Part shown: in pieces, positions 27,738 to 37,206 of the stretch
Layout of the letters: each line of letters begins with the position of its first letter
Numbering within the stretch: position 1 is the stretch's first letter
Source: Xanthomonas euroxanthea
GTDB lineage: Bacteria > Pseudomonadota > Gammaproteobacteria > Xanthomonadales > Xanthomonadaceae
DNA: 64,000 bases
Reading direction: 5' to 3'
NCBI RefSeq assembly: GCF_900476395.1
Contig: NZ_UIHB01000005.1
Coordinates: 558,001-622,000, forward strand
Program-made: the position numbers and the translations under genes
The notes under the pieces: model-generated
Told to the model about the DNA's origin: nothing
The model's input: the letters and a program-made list of their open reading frames with translations, nothing else
Database searches by the model: none

Positions 27738-28299
27738 TGGCTGCGCGGTGTGCGCAAGCTGTCGCCGCAGGCGAGCACTGGTCGCAAGCGCAGGCGCATC
27801 GCGGTCGGTCGCTGCGTATCGTGCGCCTTGCCTACACCGCACGTGCGCCCTGCACGATTCGCATGCTCAGCACCACGCGTTGGCAGGGCGCACTGCAGGC
27901 CAGCGCATCGCAGCGATCGGGGCGCACGCGGCTTTGCCGATCCTGCCGGGATCGCTGCGATCGCGAGGGAACCACCTCGCCCGCGAACGACTGGTCATTT
28001 TTTCACCACCCATCTTGACAGCGTTGCAGGCCGGGGCCTGCGCCCACTTGTCCACAGCCTTGTGCAACTTCCATCCACAGGGGGTGTGGAAAACCTGCGC
28101 TGCCCGGCAGGCCGCGCGGGGCTTGCGTGCCACTGCAGCGTGTGTCAGGCGATACTGGGCGACAGCTGTCTCATGCAGCGCGGGCCGTTACGTACCACCC
28201 GGCTATGCGGAAGCAGCGCTTTACTCACGACCACATGCAAGGGCGATCACGCCACACGGCAGCGCCACCTCGCAGTGGCGACGCACACCCTTTGCTGCG
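27738..28299. other. Gene-free region with DnaA-box-like repeats
   Basis: About 560 bases with no supportable gene between the MFS gene and the 3' end of the GspS-like gene. At 28048-28056 (TTGTCCACA), 28071-28079 (CCATCCACA) and, inverted, 28085-28093 (TTTTCCACA on the minus strand) there are three near matches to the DnaA box TTATCCACA within 46 bases. Confidence 0.35.
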
Positions 28300-29466
28300 T
28301 CAGTCCACGATCACGTGCGGTACGAAGCGCGAGGTGTCGCGGGTGATCGGGCCATCGTCGTCGCGCATGCCCAGCCCGGCAGGACGATCGGCCACCACCC
28401 AGCTGCCGACCAGGGCGTGCCGGCCATCGAATACCGGCAACGGATGGTGCGCCTGCAGGATCGCCGGCCCGTCCACATACGGGCCGTCTGTGTGCGCCGC
28501 CTCTCCCTGTGCGCTGACCAGGGAGATATTGGCGCCCTCACGCGACAGCAGTGGCTTGCGCACCCAGCCTGCCGTCGGTGCCTGGCCGGTTTGCGCAAAG
28601 CGCGCCGGCAGCAGATTGGGATGGCCCTGATGCCGCTCCCACAACAGCGGCAGAATGCCCTTGTTGCTCAGCACCGATTTCCATGCCGGCTCGATCAGGC
28701 GCACACGGTTGGCAATCAATGCCGGGCCGAAGCGTTCTTCCATCATGAATTCCAGCGGGTAGAGCTTGAACAGCGTGTGGATCACCCGGTCCTGCTCATC
28801 GGTGAACCAGCCATCGGCGCTCAGGCCGATGTCCTCGATGGCCACTTCCTCGGTGCTGATGCCAACCTGATGCGCGCAGTCGCGCAGGTAGCGCACCGTG
28901 GCGCGGTCTTCCAGCGAATCGCGCACCGCGGAAAAATGCATCTGCGCGCCGAGCGCGCCATCGGCCGCCAACGCGCCCAGGGTTTCGCACAGCAGATCCT
29001 GGATCAGGTTGTACTGATCGGTGCCCTTGGGAAGCGCACCTGCGGCGATCTGCTGTTCCAGCCACAGCCACTGGAAATACGCCGATTCGTACAGCGAGGT
29101 CGGCGTGTCGTAGTTGAGTTCGTACAGCTTGGCCGGGCCGTTGCCGGCATAGGCCAAGTCCATGCGGCCGTACAGATGCGGGTCGCGGTCCTTCCACGAG
29201 GTGGCGATCCAGTCCCAGTAGAACGGCGGAATCGCCAGCTGTGTCATCAGCTGTTCCGAGCCCACCACCTCGTCCACCAACTGCATCGCCATGTCGTGCA
29301 GTTCCTGCGTGGGCGCTTCGATGTCGTCCTCGATCTGCTGCAGCGTAAACGCGTAGTACGCGCTTTCGTCCCAGTACCGCTCGCCGTCGATGGTGTGGAA
29401 GTGGAAACCGAGCGATTCGGCCTGTTCGCGCCAGTCCGGGCGCTCGGCGATTGCGATCCGTTGCAT
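28300..29466 (-). CDS. Glutathionylspermidine-synthase-like ATP-grasp protein (YjfC/YgiC type)
   Basis: 388 residues from the ATG ending at 29466 (MQRIAIAERPDW). The sequence contains the family stretches YELNYDTPTSLYE, RMDLAYAG, LLSNKGILPLLWE-like SVLSNKGILPLLWERH and GWVRKPLLSREGANI, corresponding to the synthetase half of GspS; the amidase half is absent. The C-terminus ends in SRFVPHVIVD, as in YgiC/YjfC. Such proteins have an ATP-grasp fold and are thought to form an amide bond on an unknown substrate. It is the last gene of the yjf-type operon and starts one base after the DUF1190 stop. Confidence 0.88.
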   Translation of the reverse strand: MQRIAIAERPDWREQAESLGFHFHTIDGERYWDESAYYAFTLQQIEDDIEAPTQELHDMAMQLVDEVVGSEQLMTQLAIPPFYWDWIATSWKDRDPHLYGRMDLAYAGNGPAKLYELNYDTPTSLYESAYFQWLWLEQQIAAGALPKGTDQYNLIQDLLCETLGALAADGALGAQMHFSAVRDSLEDRATVRYLRDCAHQVGISTEEVAIEDIGLSADGWFTDEQDRVIHTLFKLYPLEFMMEERFGPALIANRVRLIEPAWKSVLSNKGILPLLWERHQGHPNLLPARFAQTGQAPTAGWVRKPLLSREGANISLVSAQGEAAHTDGPYVDGPAILQAHHPLPVFDGRHALVGSWVVADRPAGLGMRDDDGPITRDTSRFVPHVIVD

Positions 29467-29467
29467 G

Positions 29468-30043
29468 TCAGCCGCCGTACCCGGAGCTGCGCCCGCCGCT
29501 GCCGAACGAACTGCGCGCGGCCGCACTGGAGCCGAAACCCGAGCGCGACACGGTGATCGCCCGCGACGGCATGTCGATGGCGCCGCTGCGCCCGCGCACG
29601 GTGCCGACGCGGTTGCTGGCCAGATCGCCATTGGGCTTGTAGTACCCGCCGCTGCGGTAATCGCGGTACAGCGGCATCGCGCCGCCATAGCGGTAACCGC
29701 CACCACCGGTCATGTTGCCCAACGCGTAACCCAGCAGGAACCCGCCCATCGGCGGGATCCAGCTCTGCTGGCCCTGCGCCGTCTGCACCGCGGTGCAACT
29801 GCCGAACTGCTCGTCGCACTCGTAGCGCGTACTGAAGCGCGGCGCGGCCTGCTGATGCTTGGCCACCGCCTCGTCATAGGCCTTGAGGCATTGCTGGATG
29901 TCGGTCTGTTCCTGCTTGATCTGGTAGCAGTCGGAGGCCGACTGCAGTACCACCCCGGTCTCCGGTTCGGAACCGCAGCCGGTGACGAGGGCGGCCGGCA
30001 ATGCGGCCATCAGGGTGAGCTTGAGGTTGCGTGATCGCTTCAT
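29468..30043 (-). CDS. DUF1190 lipoprotein (YjfM/YgiB type)
   Basis: 191 residues with a lipobox ALVTGC near residue 23, so probably a lipoprotein. A cysteine-containing N-terminal region (DCYQIKQEQTDIQQC, YECDEQFGSC) is followed by a Gly/Tyr/Ser/Arg-rich tail. This matches DUF1190 proteins, which in E. coli lie beside the GspS-like genes (ygiB-ygiC, yjfM-yjfC), the same order seen here. Function unknown; the pair likely acts on the envelope. Confidence 0.85.
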   Translation of the reverse strand: MKRSRNLKLTLMAALPAALVTGCGSEPETGVVLQSASDCYQIKQEQTDIQQCLKAYDEAVAKHQQAAPRFSTRYECDEQFGSCTAVQTAQGQQSWIPPMGGFLLGYALGNMTGGGGYRYGGAMPLYRDYRSGGYYKPNGDLASNRVGTVRGRSGAIDMPSRAITVSRSGFGSSAAARSSFGSGGRSSGYGG

Positions 30044-30055
30044 GCCTGCGCTCCG

Positions 30056-30460
30056 TTACGGCGTGATCGCCGCGGCATTGATCAGCCCGACCGCGATCGA
30101 CACGCCGGCCGAGAAGATGCCGGCGGCGGTGACGTTGTCGGTGATCTGCCGCGAGATGCGCCCGGCCACCAGGTTGGCCAGCAGGTACGCCACGATCTGG
30201 ATGCCGCAGGCGACCGCGCCCCAGATCAGCGCATCGACCAGGCTCACCGAATGGGTGATGGCCGAATGCAGCGGCAATGCCACACCGATCAGGTTGCCGG
30301 CCAGGGCGGTGGCCGCCGCCACGTTGCCCTGCCGCAGCAGGGTGAAATCCTTGTGCGGGGTGACCAGGGTCACCAGCACCACCGCCACGATCAACACGCC
30401 CAGGCCGGTGCCGAAGTAGGAAAGAAACGCGAGAAAACTCTGCAGGTTGATCGGGTTCAT
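30056..30460 (-). CDS. DUF350 membrane protein (YjfL type)
   Basis: 134 residues from the ATG ending at 30460 (MNPINLQSFLAF). Four hydrophobic segments are visible, with TVAAA/LPLHSAI-type motifs of DUF350 (here IGVALPLHSAITHSVS). In E. coli yjfL precedes yjfM, as here. It is a small inner-membrane protein of unknown role. It lies 12 bases before the DUF1190 gene. Confidence 0.85.
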   Translation of the reverse strand: MNPINLQSFLAFLSYFGTGLGVLIVAVVLVTLVTPHKDFTLLRQGNVAAATALAGNLIGVALPLHSAITHSVSLVDALIWGAVACGIQIVAYLLANLVAGRISRQITDNVTAAGIFSAGVSIAVGLINAAAITP

Positions 30461-30497
30461 GACAGGACCAGGGTAAGTGGAGGACGAGCGCGCACGC

Positions 30498-31169
30498 TCA
30501 GGTGATATCCAGATCGGCAACGGTGACATCGATGCCGACCGCATAGGTGACGCAGAATTCATTGGGGCCGGAATCCTCGCCGGTGACCAGCAGGAATTCC
30601 TCACGCTGCAGCTCCGGCACATCGCGGCTGTAGAGCATGGCGTAATGGGTCAGATCGCCATCGCGGCGCGGCGGCTGATAGCGGTACAGCACTTCGTCAT
30701 AGGCAATCGGCGGAATCCGCGCAGCATCGTCGGTGGACTGCGTGGCGCGTTGCCAGCGCTTGCCGGCGTAGTCGATCTGCGCCGCACCCAGATGCGGATG
30801 CTGCATCACGAACTCCTGAAACGCCTGCTTGCTGGGCGGATTGACCGTCTCGCAATACACGAAGGCCTTCATCGCCTCCAGATCGCCGCCCACGGTGGTG
30901 ACCTGCAGGAACGCGTCATCGTCCAGGTAGAACCGATGCAGGGAATAGCCATCGCCCAGATTGACGTGGCCGTAGCACGGAATGCCTTGATGCCCGCCCG
31001 GCAACTCGGCGGTCATGGCCTCCGGTGCCATGCGGTACAACGTGGTATCGATCTCCAGCTGCCCACCCACGCGCAAGCCCAGCGGCAGCGCGTGACCGAT
31101 GGCGCCGGTGCCGGAGCTGGGCAACGGCGGCGGTTGTGGTTGACCGAACAACTTGCTGAAAAAACTCAT
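30498..31169 (-). CDS. DUF2491 protein (YjfK type)
   Basis: 223 residues from the ATG ending at 31169 (MSFFSKLFGQ). An ATG two codons upstream (31175) would overlap the upstream stop by four bases (ATGA) but sits too close to the AAGG ribosome site, so the downstream ATG is my choice. The sequence PLGLRVGGQLEIDTTLYR and the C-terminal VTYAVGIDVTVADLDIT fit YjfK. Soluble, function unknown. In E. coli yjfK follows the PspA-like yjfJ; here the K+ channel gene separates them. Confidence 0.83.
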   Translation of the reverse strand: MSFFSKLFGQPQPPPLPSSGTGAIGHALPLGLRVGGQLEIDTTLYRMAPEAMTAELPGGHQGIPCYGHVNLGDGYSLHRFYLDDDAFLQVTTVGGDLEAMKAFVYCETVNPPSKQAFQEFVMQHPHLGAAQIDYAGKRWQRATQSTDDAARIPPIAYDEVLYRYQPPRRDGDLTHYAMLYSRDVPELQREEFLLVTGEDSGPNEFCVTYAVGIDVTVADLDIT

Positions 31170-31171
31170 CG

Positions 31172-32254
31172 TCATGCACCTTGTGGCGATGGGGAACGGG
31201 ACACGGCCGCGGTGCGCAGGGCCTGCCATGCGATGGCAGACACGGGCACGCGCTGCTCGGCCAGGTAATACAGCATGGCACCGGCCGGCACGGCGGTGTG
31301 TGCTGGCGGGTTCAAGCGCAGCGCGCCATCGGGCGCGCGCAGGCCCAGCAGCAGGGCGCCACGCTGGCTGAAATCGGCGGCCAGCACGCGGTACTCCAGC
31401 GGATCGACATCCGCAGGAACCGCCAGGCCGAACTGGGTCGGACCATCGTCCACCGACAGCAGCTCGGCGGTGATCGCCGCGCTGCCCGGGTCCTGCGCAG
31501 CGCGCGCCAGGATCTCGGCAGTCATCGGCCGTGTGCATTCGATCGCCGGATAGTGGCAACCGACCAGCCGCGCCGCGCTGGCCGAAGCGAAGTGCGCCAC
31601 GATGTGCGCACGCGGCGCATGCGCCATCAGCGCGAACACCGCCGCCAGGGCCTGGTCGTCCGAGGGCGGGTTGACGATCACCCGCGCCGCACCCGCGATG
31701 CCCGCACGCAGGTAGACCTCGGTGTGCGTGTACGACTCGGCGGCGATGAAGCGCATGTGGTCAGGCATCGGGTTCTCGGCCACGCCCTCGGCGATCAGCA
31801 CCACGCCTTCGTCGTCGGTGGCGGTGTCGGACAGCAGCAGCTCCAGCAAGCGCGTGGACGCGGCGCCCTGCCAGCCGATCAGGATGGTGTGCCCGCGCAG
31901 ATCGGCGTAAGCCATCTTGCCCATGTGGTGGCGCCTCCAGAAGGTGATGAGCACGCCGCTGGTCTTGGCCAGCACCGTGGCGAACAATGCCACTGCGCCC
32001 GGCATCAACACGAATGCGGCAATGTAGCGCCCGGCCACCGAGCCCGGCGACAGGTCGCCATAGCCGATGGTGGTGGCCGTGGTCATGTAGTAATACGGGA
32101 ACGCGTCCAGGCCGACGAGCGTGTGCTCGCCGGCCAGCAGCAGCAATACCCAGCTCAGCCCCATGTGCGCCAGCAATGCCAGCGCCACCATGCCCCAGCT
32201 GACGCGGCGCACGTGGCGCCGCACCACCCGCAACAGCTTTCCGACGATGATCAT
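31172..32254 (-). CDS. Two-TM potassium channel with RCK/TrkA-N domain
   Basis: 360 residues. Two membrane helices (about 20-42 and 74-98) flank a pore loop with the K+ filter TTIGYGD (residues 61-67). A cytoplasmic Rossmann-like RCK domain follows (GHTILIGWQGAASTRLLELLL), then a second C-terminal domain (about 260-345). It should be a tetrameric K+ channel or sensor in the inner membrane. The gene lies between the PspA-like and DUF2491 genes, so K+ flux or membrane potential may be part of this stress module. The glycine-rich nucleotide motif is GWQGAAST rather than GxGxxG, so ligand binding may differ. Confidence 0.88.
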   Translation of the reverse strand: MIIVGKLLRVVRRHVRRVSWGMVALALLAHMGLSWVLLLLAGEHTLVGLDAFPYYYMTTATTIGYGDLSPGSVAGRYIAAFVLMPGAVALFATVLAKTSGVLITFWRRHHMGKMAYADLRGHTILIGWQGAASTRLLELLLSDTATDDEGVVLIAEGVAENPMPDHMRFIAAESYTHTEVYLRAGIAGAARVIVNPPSDDQALAAVFALMAHAPRAHIVAHFASASAARLVGCHYPAIECTRPMTAEILARAAQDPGSAAITAELLSVDDGPTQFGLAVPADVDPLEYRVLAADFSQRGALLLGLRAPDGALRLNPPAHTAVPAGAMLYYLAEQRVPVSAIAWQALRTAAVSRSPSPQGA

Positions 32255-32279
32255 GGCGCGTCCTGTGCCGTGCGGCCGG

Positions 32280-33050
32280 TCAGCTGTCGCTGCGCGGAAC
32301 CTGCTGCACGTCGCGCACCTGGCCGATCAGCGGCGCGCTGCCGCCGGCGCTGTCGTGGCCGAGCTGGGCCGGCTTCTTGAAACGTGCCAGCACCGCGGCG
32401 GCGTTGGATTCGCCCTCCATCAGGCCGGCCGCGGCGAGGCGCCGATTCAGATCGCCGTCGCCGCTGGATGCCTCCAGCTCTTCGGCCGATTCGATGCGTG
32501 CGGAGGTTTCGGCCTGACGCGCCTTGATCCGCTCCAGCGATTCCAGTGCCGAGCCCATCTTGCTGCTGGCGCCGGAATGGCGCGCGGCAATCGCCGCCTG
32601 CGCCTTCTGCACCGCGTCGGTGGCCTTGACCGTGTCGATCTGCTGGCGCATGCCGCGCAGCTGGTTTTCGGTCTTCTGGATGGTGGCCTTGAGCGTCACC
32701 ACCGACTGGTCCAGCGATGTCTTGGAGGCCTTGTCGCCGGCATCCTCGCTTTCCAGCGCGGCCAGTTTGGTCGCCACATCGTGGGCCAGCGATTCGTCGC
32801 CCTTGGCCAGCGCACCTTCGATATAGCGCGTGTATTCGGCCATCTTGCCGGCGCGCGCGTCGATCTTCTGCTGGGCGAGCTTGCTCTGCGCCATCAGCTT
32901 GGTCAGCTCTTCGCGCGAACGCGTGAGCTGGGCGCCGGCATCGCGCATTTCCTGGTCCAGGATGCGCAGCGCGTTGGCGTCGACCGCCTTCTGGCCGGTT
33001 TCGTGTGCAGTGCCACGCAGCAGCGTGATCAGCTTTGAAAAGATACTCAT
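32280..33050 (-). CDS. PspA/IM30-family protein (YjfJ type)
   Basis: 256 residues, almost entirely helical with long heptad-bearing stretches (about 25-190), as expected for the PspA coiled-coil that coats damaged inner membrane. N-terminal MSIFSKLITLLRG gives the amphipathic helix. It is the second gene of the operon. PspA proteins respond to loss of membrane integrity; the rest of the psp system (pspB, pspC, pspF) is absent here. Confidence 0.88.
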   Translation of the reverse strand: MSIFSKLITLLRGTAHETGQKAVDANALRILDQEMRDAGAQLTRSREELTKLMAQSKLAQQKIDARAGKMAEYTRYIEGALAKGDESLAHDVATKLAALESEDAGDKASKTSLDQSVVTLKATIQKTENQLRGMRQQIDTVKATDAVQKAQAAIAARHSGASSKMGSALESLERIKARQAETSARIESAEELEASSGDGDLNRRLAAAGLMEGESNAAAVLARFKKPAQLGHDSAGGSAPLIGQVRDVQQVPRSDS

Positions 33051-33062
33051 GACAACACGCCT

Positions 33063-33479
33063 TTAGGAAAAGAACGGCTTGAGAGATTCGGCGGCATCCA
33101 GCGTATTGGCCGCCAGGGTCTGGATTTCCTCGTCGATCTGGTCCAGCGTGGACGACGCCGACAGTTCGCCGAAGACCACGTAGCTATCCTTGCCGTCGAC
33201 CTGCACCAGGCCCAGGTTGGACAAGGGATTGAGCGGGTTGAGCCGCAGGCAGGCGTCGTTGAACGCCGCGCGATCGCTGACCTGGTCGGCGTTGGCCAGC
33301 AATGTGGAAACGAACACCTGCGAGCCGGAGGCGGCGACCTGGATCTGCATGTCGCCATGGTCGGCCAGGGTGAGGTTGATGGCCGGTTCCAGCCCGTCGA
33401 TCAGCTCGACCTCGATCGGCTGGTCGCGGTAGCGCTCGGCCAGCAGGCCGTGCAATTCGACAGTGGTGTACTGCGTCAT
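33063..33479 (-). CDS. DUF2170 protein (YjfI type), first gene of the yjf-like operon
   Basis: 138 residues from the ATG ending at 33479 (MTQYTTVELHGLL); the open frame upstream has no protein character. The soluble mixed alpha/beta sequence with LNPLNPLSNLGLV and YVVFGELSASSTLDQIDEEI fits DUF2170. It precedes the PspA-like gene by 12 bases, as yjfI precedes yjfJ in E. coli. Function unknown. Confidence 0.83.
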   Translation of the reverse strand: MTQYTTVELHGLLAERYRDQPIEVELIDGLEPAINLTLADHGDMQIQVAASGSQVFVSTLLANADQVSDRAAFNDACLRLNPLNPLSNLGLVQVDGKDSYVVFGELSASSTLDQIDEEIQTLAANTLDAAESLKPFFS

Positions 33480-33619
33480 ACGATGTCCTGTCCTTTGGTC
33501 ATGCGGCGGTGGTGAAGCAACTGCGGTGATGCCGCTGCGGTGATGCAGCAACACGCGTGCAATGGGCGGACATACTACAGACTGTCCGCGACCGGCAGAA
33601 AGGGCCGGACGTCAGCCGG

Positions 33620-34090
33620 TCAGGCCAGCTGCAGGCGGTAGTAGACCACCCGTTCAGTTGGCTCGAAGCCGCACGCCGCATGCGCCGCCTGGGCGCCGCC
33701 GTCGTCCAGCTGCGCATCGGAGGCCAGCTCCGTGCAACCCCGATCCCGCGTCCACGCGACCGCCGCCGCCACCAGCGCGCGACCGAGCCCGCGACCGCGC
33801 CAGGCCGGACTCACATACCAGCCTTCCAGAAAACCCACCGGCGTGCTTTCGGTGCCATTGACGTAGTCGTGGCGCACCGACACCTCGGCAAACCCCAGCG
33901 CCGCATCCGCCTCGTCCACCACCAGCAGATGGCTGGCGTCTGCACGCGCCAGCGCGGCCTGCAGTTCGGCGACGCCATCGTCGGCAACGCTGTCATCGGC
34001 ATCGGGCCACAAGGCCAGGCGCAAGGCCAGCAAGGCCTGCGCATCGGCACCGACCGCCGCGCGCACCCGCCACCCGCCCGGCGTGCTCAC
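33620..34090 (-). CDS. GNAT-family N-acetyltransferase (AAC(6')-like)
   Basis: 156 residues from a GTG start ending at 34090, which overlaps the pdxH stop (GTGA). The acetyl-CoA loop is [18 protein letters not shown] (R/Q-x-x-G-x-G/A pattern). N-terminal [22 protein letters not shown] and [19 protein letters not shown] resemble aminoglycoside 6'-N-acetyltransferases. Substrate cannot be deduced; many chromosomal relatives act on other amines. Confidence 0.82.
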   Translation of the reverse strand: MSTPGGWRVRAAVGADAQALLALRLALWPDADDSVADDGVAELQAALARADASHLLVVDEADAALGFAEVSVRHDYVNGTESTPVGFLEGWYVSPAWRGRGLGRALVAAAVAWTRDRGCTELASDAQLDDGGAQAAHAACGFEPTERVVYYRLQLA

Positions 34091-34686
34091 GGATACAGCA
34101 TCCGCTTGCTCCAGTGGCTGGCCGCATCGGCCTCGTACCGCCAGCGCTCGTGCAGGCGGAACCTGGCGCCGTACCAGAACTCGAACGCCTGCGGCACCAC
34201 CCGGAACCCGCCCCAGCCATCCGGGCGCGGCACCTCGCGGCCTTCGAAGGTGGCTTCGACCTTGGCGATGGCCGCGTCGAACTCCTCGCGCGAGCCCAGC
34301 GTCTGCGACTGCAGCGAGGCCCAGGCACCGATCTGGCTCATGCGCGGGCGCGAGGCGAAGTAGGCATCGGCCTCCTCTGCACCGACCAGCTGCACGCCGC
34401 CTTCGATGCGCACCTGGATGCCGGCCTCGCGCAGGCTGCGCCACAGGAACAGCAGCGCGGCCTGCGGATGGGTCTGCAGGTCGCGGCCCTTGGCGCTGTC
34501 CAGATGGGTGTAGAACACGAACCCGCGCGCATCGAAGGCCTTGAGCAGCACGGTGCGTGCGCTCGGCCGGCCGTCGACGCTGGCGGTGGCCACGGTCATT
34601 GCGCTGGCTTCGAGCTCGGCGCCGGCGTGCGCCTCTGCGTACAGCGCGGTAAAGGTGGCAAGGGCTTCTGCATACAGATCGGTCAT
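34087..34686 (-). CDS. pdxH: Pyridoxamine 5'-phosphate oxidase
   Basis: 199 residues, typical for PdxH. Conserved stretches include [32 protein letters not shown] and the C-terminal RLHERWRYE...WSKRMLYP. It oxidises pyridoxine or pyridoxamine 5'-phosphate to pyridoxal 5'-phosphate with FMN in the cytoplasm. The downstream GNAT gene overlaps its stop by four bases. Confidence 0.95.
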   Translation of the reverse strand: MTDLYAEALATFTALYAEAHAGAELEASAMTVATASVDGRPSARTVLLKAFDARGFVFYTHLDSAKGRDLQTHPQAALLFLWRSLREAGIQVRIEGGVQLVGAEEADAYFASRPRMSQIGAWASLQSQTLGSREEFDAAIAKVEATFEGREVPRPDGWGGFRVVPQAFEFWYGARFRLHERWRYEADAASHWSKRMLYP

Positions 34687-35028
34687 GACGGTGCGAGGGC
34701 AGCAAGATTGGCGCCTATTGTGGGCGCATCGCGCCTGCTTCGCCTATGCGCGGCGGCCGACAGCGGCGTGCCCGCCGCCAGGGCTGCGGCCGACGCCGGC
34801 AAGGCACGTCGGGCGCGTGTTTCCCGGCGTCTTCGCACCACAGACGCCTGCCGCCAGGCGCTCGCCCCGCGGTGCGCGCCGCCGATCCATCGCCAGCCAT
34901 GGCTGCGGTCGATCTCCCCCCAGCGGGGTGTCGAAGCTGCGGCGCGCAGCCGACGCGCGCCCGCGGAAATGGTTTCAGTCCATGCCGACCGGCCCGATGC
35001 ACGGGCCTGAATGCTACGATCCCTGCGC
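34687..35028. other. Divergent intergenic region pdxH / aroK
   Basis: 342 bases with no supportable gene. It must contain promoters in both directions, but I see no clear -35/-10 pair or terminator. Confidence 0.4.
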
Positions 35029-35571
35029 ATGAACCCCGCTCCCAATCTCGTGATGGTCGGCCCGATGGGCGCCGGAAAAAGCTGCATCGGCCGCCGCCTA
35101 GCCGAGCGCTTCGGGCTGGAGTTCGTCGATGTGGATCAGGCCATCGTCGAGCAGGTCGGCAGCAGCATCCCGGCCATTTTCGAACAGCACGGCGAAGCGC
35201 GATTCCGGCAGCACGAGGTCCAGACCCTGCAGACGCTGCTGGAGCAGGACAACAAGCTGATTTCCACAGGCGGTGGCGCGGTACTGGACCCGCTCAACCG
35301 CCAGCGCATCCGCGCGCGTGGGTTCGTGGTGTACCTGCACGTCAGCGTGCCGGCACAGCTCACCCGGCTGGCACGCGACCGCAACCGGCCGCTGTTGCAA
35401 CGCGCCGACCGCGAGCAGGTGCTGCACGCGATGGCCGCGCAGCGCACCCCGCTGTACCAGGAGGTCGCCGACCTCAGCCTGGAAACCGATCACTTCTCCC
35501 CCGCCGAGGCCACCGCGCAGCTGGTGCTGCGCCTGGCCGCGCAATGGCGCATGTCGAGTACCCCCGCATGA
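35029..35571 (+). CDS. aroK: Shikimate kinase
   Basis: 180 residues from ATG 35029 ([11 protein letters not shown]); an upstream ATG at 35011 would add six residues. The P-loop GPMGAGKS is at about residues 11-18, the shikimate-binding D near FVDVD, then R in FRQHE and GGGAVLDP, and the lid RNRPLL. It phosphorylates shikimate with ATP in the chorismate pathway. The aroB ATG overlaps its stop by four bases. Confidence 0.96.
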   Translation: MNPAPNLVMVGPMGAGKSCIGRRLAERFGLEFVDVDQAIVEQVGSSIPAIFEQHGEARFRQHEVQTLQTLLEQDNKLISTGGGAVLDPLNRQRIRARGFVVYLHVSVPAQLTRLARDRNRPLLQRADREQVLHAMAAQRTPLYQEVADLSLETDHFSPAEATAQLVLRLAAQWRMSSTPA

Positions 35572-36680
35572 CACTCCCCCGTTCTTCGCGCAGCGTCGAT
35601 GTCGACGGCGCGCAGCCGTACACCATCACCATCGCGCCCGGCCTGCTGGCCGACGGCGCACGCCTGGCCAGCCATGTGCGCGGCCGCCACGTGCTGCTGC
35701 TCAGCGACTCGCAGGTGGCCCCGCATTACGCCGCCGGGGTGCGCAAGGCCCTGTTGCAGGCGCGCCCGGACCTGCAGCTGGGCGAGCTGGTGATCGCCGC
35801 CGGCGAAGCCTCCAAGACACTGGACAATTTCGGTGCCGCGATTGCGGCGTTGGCCGAACTGGGCGCCACCCGCGACGCCTGCGTGTTCGCGCTCGGCGGC
35901 GGCGTGGTCGGCGACCTGGCCGGGTTCGCGGCGGCCTGCTGGATGCGTGGGGTGGACTGCGTGCAACTGCCCACCAGCCTGCTGGCAATGGTGGATTCCT
36001 CGGTCGGCGGCAAGACCGCGGTGGACATCCCGCAGGGCAAGAACCTGGTTGGCGCGTTCCATCCGCCGCGCGCGGTGATCGCCGATACCGACACCTTGCA
36101 CACCCTGCCCGCGCGCGAGCTGCGCGCCGGGCTGGCCGAGGTGATCAAGTACGGCGCCATCCGCGACCCGCTGTTCTTCCAGTGGCTGCATGCCGAACGC
36201 CGGGCGTTGCTGGAGGGCGATGCCGACGCCCTCGCACAGGCGATCGCACGCAGTTGCGAGCACAAGGCCGACATCGTGGCGCGCGATCCGCTGGAAAAGG
36301 GCGAGCGTGCGCTGCTCAACCTGGGCCACACCTTCGGCCATGCGATCGAGACCGAACAAGGTTACGGCGCGCCCGGCAACGACAACCTCAACCATGGCGA
36401 AGCGGTCGCGGTGGGCATGGTGCTGGCCGCGCGGCTGTCGGCTGCGCTGGGCATGAGCGATGCACAGGACACCGAGGCGCTGCGCGCCCTGCTGCGCGAC
36501 TTCGACCTGCCAACCGACATTCCGCCCGGCCTGTCGCCACAGGCCCTGCTGGGGCGCATGCGGCTGGACAAGAAGAACACCGCCGGCCGCCTGCGGCTGG
36601 TGTTGTGGCGCGGCATCGGCAAGGCCGAGGTGGTGCCCGACGTCGACGAGGCAGCAGTGCTGGAGATCCTCGCGGGCTGA
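35568..36680 (+). CDS. aroB: 3-Dehydroquinate synthase
   Basis: 370 residues. The NAD-binding motif [27 protein letters not shown], the zinc-site region [10 protein letters not shown] and GHTFGHAIE are all present. It converts DAHP to 3-dehydroquinate, the step that feeds the pathway aroK serves. The ATG at 35568 overlaps aroK (ATGA). The stop codon falls inside the first unit of the tandem repeat that follows. Confidence 0.96.
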   Translation: MTLPRSSRSVDVDGAQPYTITIAPGLLADGARLASHVRGRHVLLLSDSQVAPHYAAGVRKALLQARPDLQLGELVIAAGEASKTLDNFGAAIAALAELGATRDACVFALGGGVVGDLAGFAAACWMRGVDCVQLPTSLLAMVDSSVGGKTAVDIPQGKNLVGAFHPPRAVIADTDTLHTLPARELRAGLAEVIKYGAIRDPLFFQWLHAERRALLEGDADALAQAIARSCEHKADIVARDPLEKGERALLNLGHTFGHAIETEQGYGAPGNDNLNHGEAVAVGMVLAARLSAALGMSDAQDTEALRALLRDFDLPTDIPPGLSPQALLGRMRLDKKNTAGRLRLVLWRGIGKAEVVPDVDEAAVLEILAG

Positions 36681-36752
36681 GGCCGGCCGGCACGCACGGA
36701 ACGTTGAATGGCCGCGCCCCGCTGCCGTCGACCGCCCGACCTTCAGCTCTTC

Positions 36753-36820
36753 GTAGGAGCGCCCCCGGGCGCGATGGGGCCTTCCCGATAAATCCCCATC
36801 GCGCCCAGGTGCGCTCCTAC
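36753..36820. repeat. REP-like hairpin, copy 1
   Basis: GTAGGAGCG (36753-36761) pairs with CGCTCCTAC (36812-36820), and an inner GCGCGATGGGG / CCCCATCGCGC stem extends it. GTAGGAGC-type palindromes are a repeated extragenic element in Xanthomonas and Pseudomonas. Confidence 0.75.
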
Positions 36821-36981
36821 GCAGTGCCTGCCTGCCGATCGCCTGCGCAGATAAGGCGGGACGTCGCCCACGCAGGAGCCTGGTGGCACGCGCGGCCCTT
36901 GCCGGCGGGTGAGGCCGGCCAGACACGGAATGCTGGACAGCCGCACCCAGCTGCCGTCGGTCGCACGACCCTTAGCTCTTC

Positions 36982-37049
36982 GTAGGAGCGCCCCTGGGCG
37001 CGATGGGGACTTCCCGATAAATCCCCATCGCGCCCAGGTGCGCTCCTAC
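36982..37049. repeat. REP-like hairpin, copy 2
   Basis: It has the same 68-base structure as copy 1, with two substitutions inside the first arm and centre (CCTGGG for CCCGGG and GGAC for GGCC), so the stem is preserved. Confidence 0.75.
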
Positions 37050-37206
37050 GCAATACCTGCCCGCCGATCGCCTGCGTGGACGAGGCGGAACGCCCATCCG
37101 CCACCGCACCGATTGCCACCGCTGCCCGCTGGACCTTCGCACCTGGAGCAACCCGGCGCGCCCACTGCCTCCCAGCCTTCAGCACCGCCCGGCTACAATC
37201 GGCGCC

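Larger units (their letters stand above)
36678..37100. repeat. Tandem duplication of a ~230-bp unit containing a REP-like hairpin
   Basis: Two diverged copies lie head to tail, about 36678-36909 and 36910-37100. Both begin TGAGGCCGGCC (the first TGA being the aroB stop), share GCTGCCGTCG, the ...AGCTCTTCGTAGGAGCGC... stretch, the hairpin, and GCCGATCGCCTGCG. The offset is 229-232 bases, so small indels occurred after duplication. Confidence 0.8.

Noticed and set aside
36753-37049. The hairpin pair as a transposon end or attachment site
   Set aside because: There is no transposase or target-site duplication; the pattern fits a REP-like extragenic repeat.
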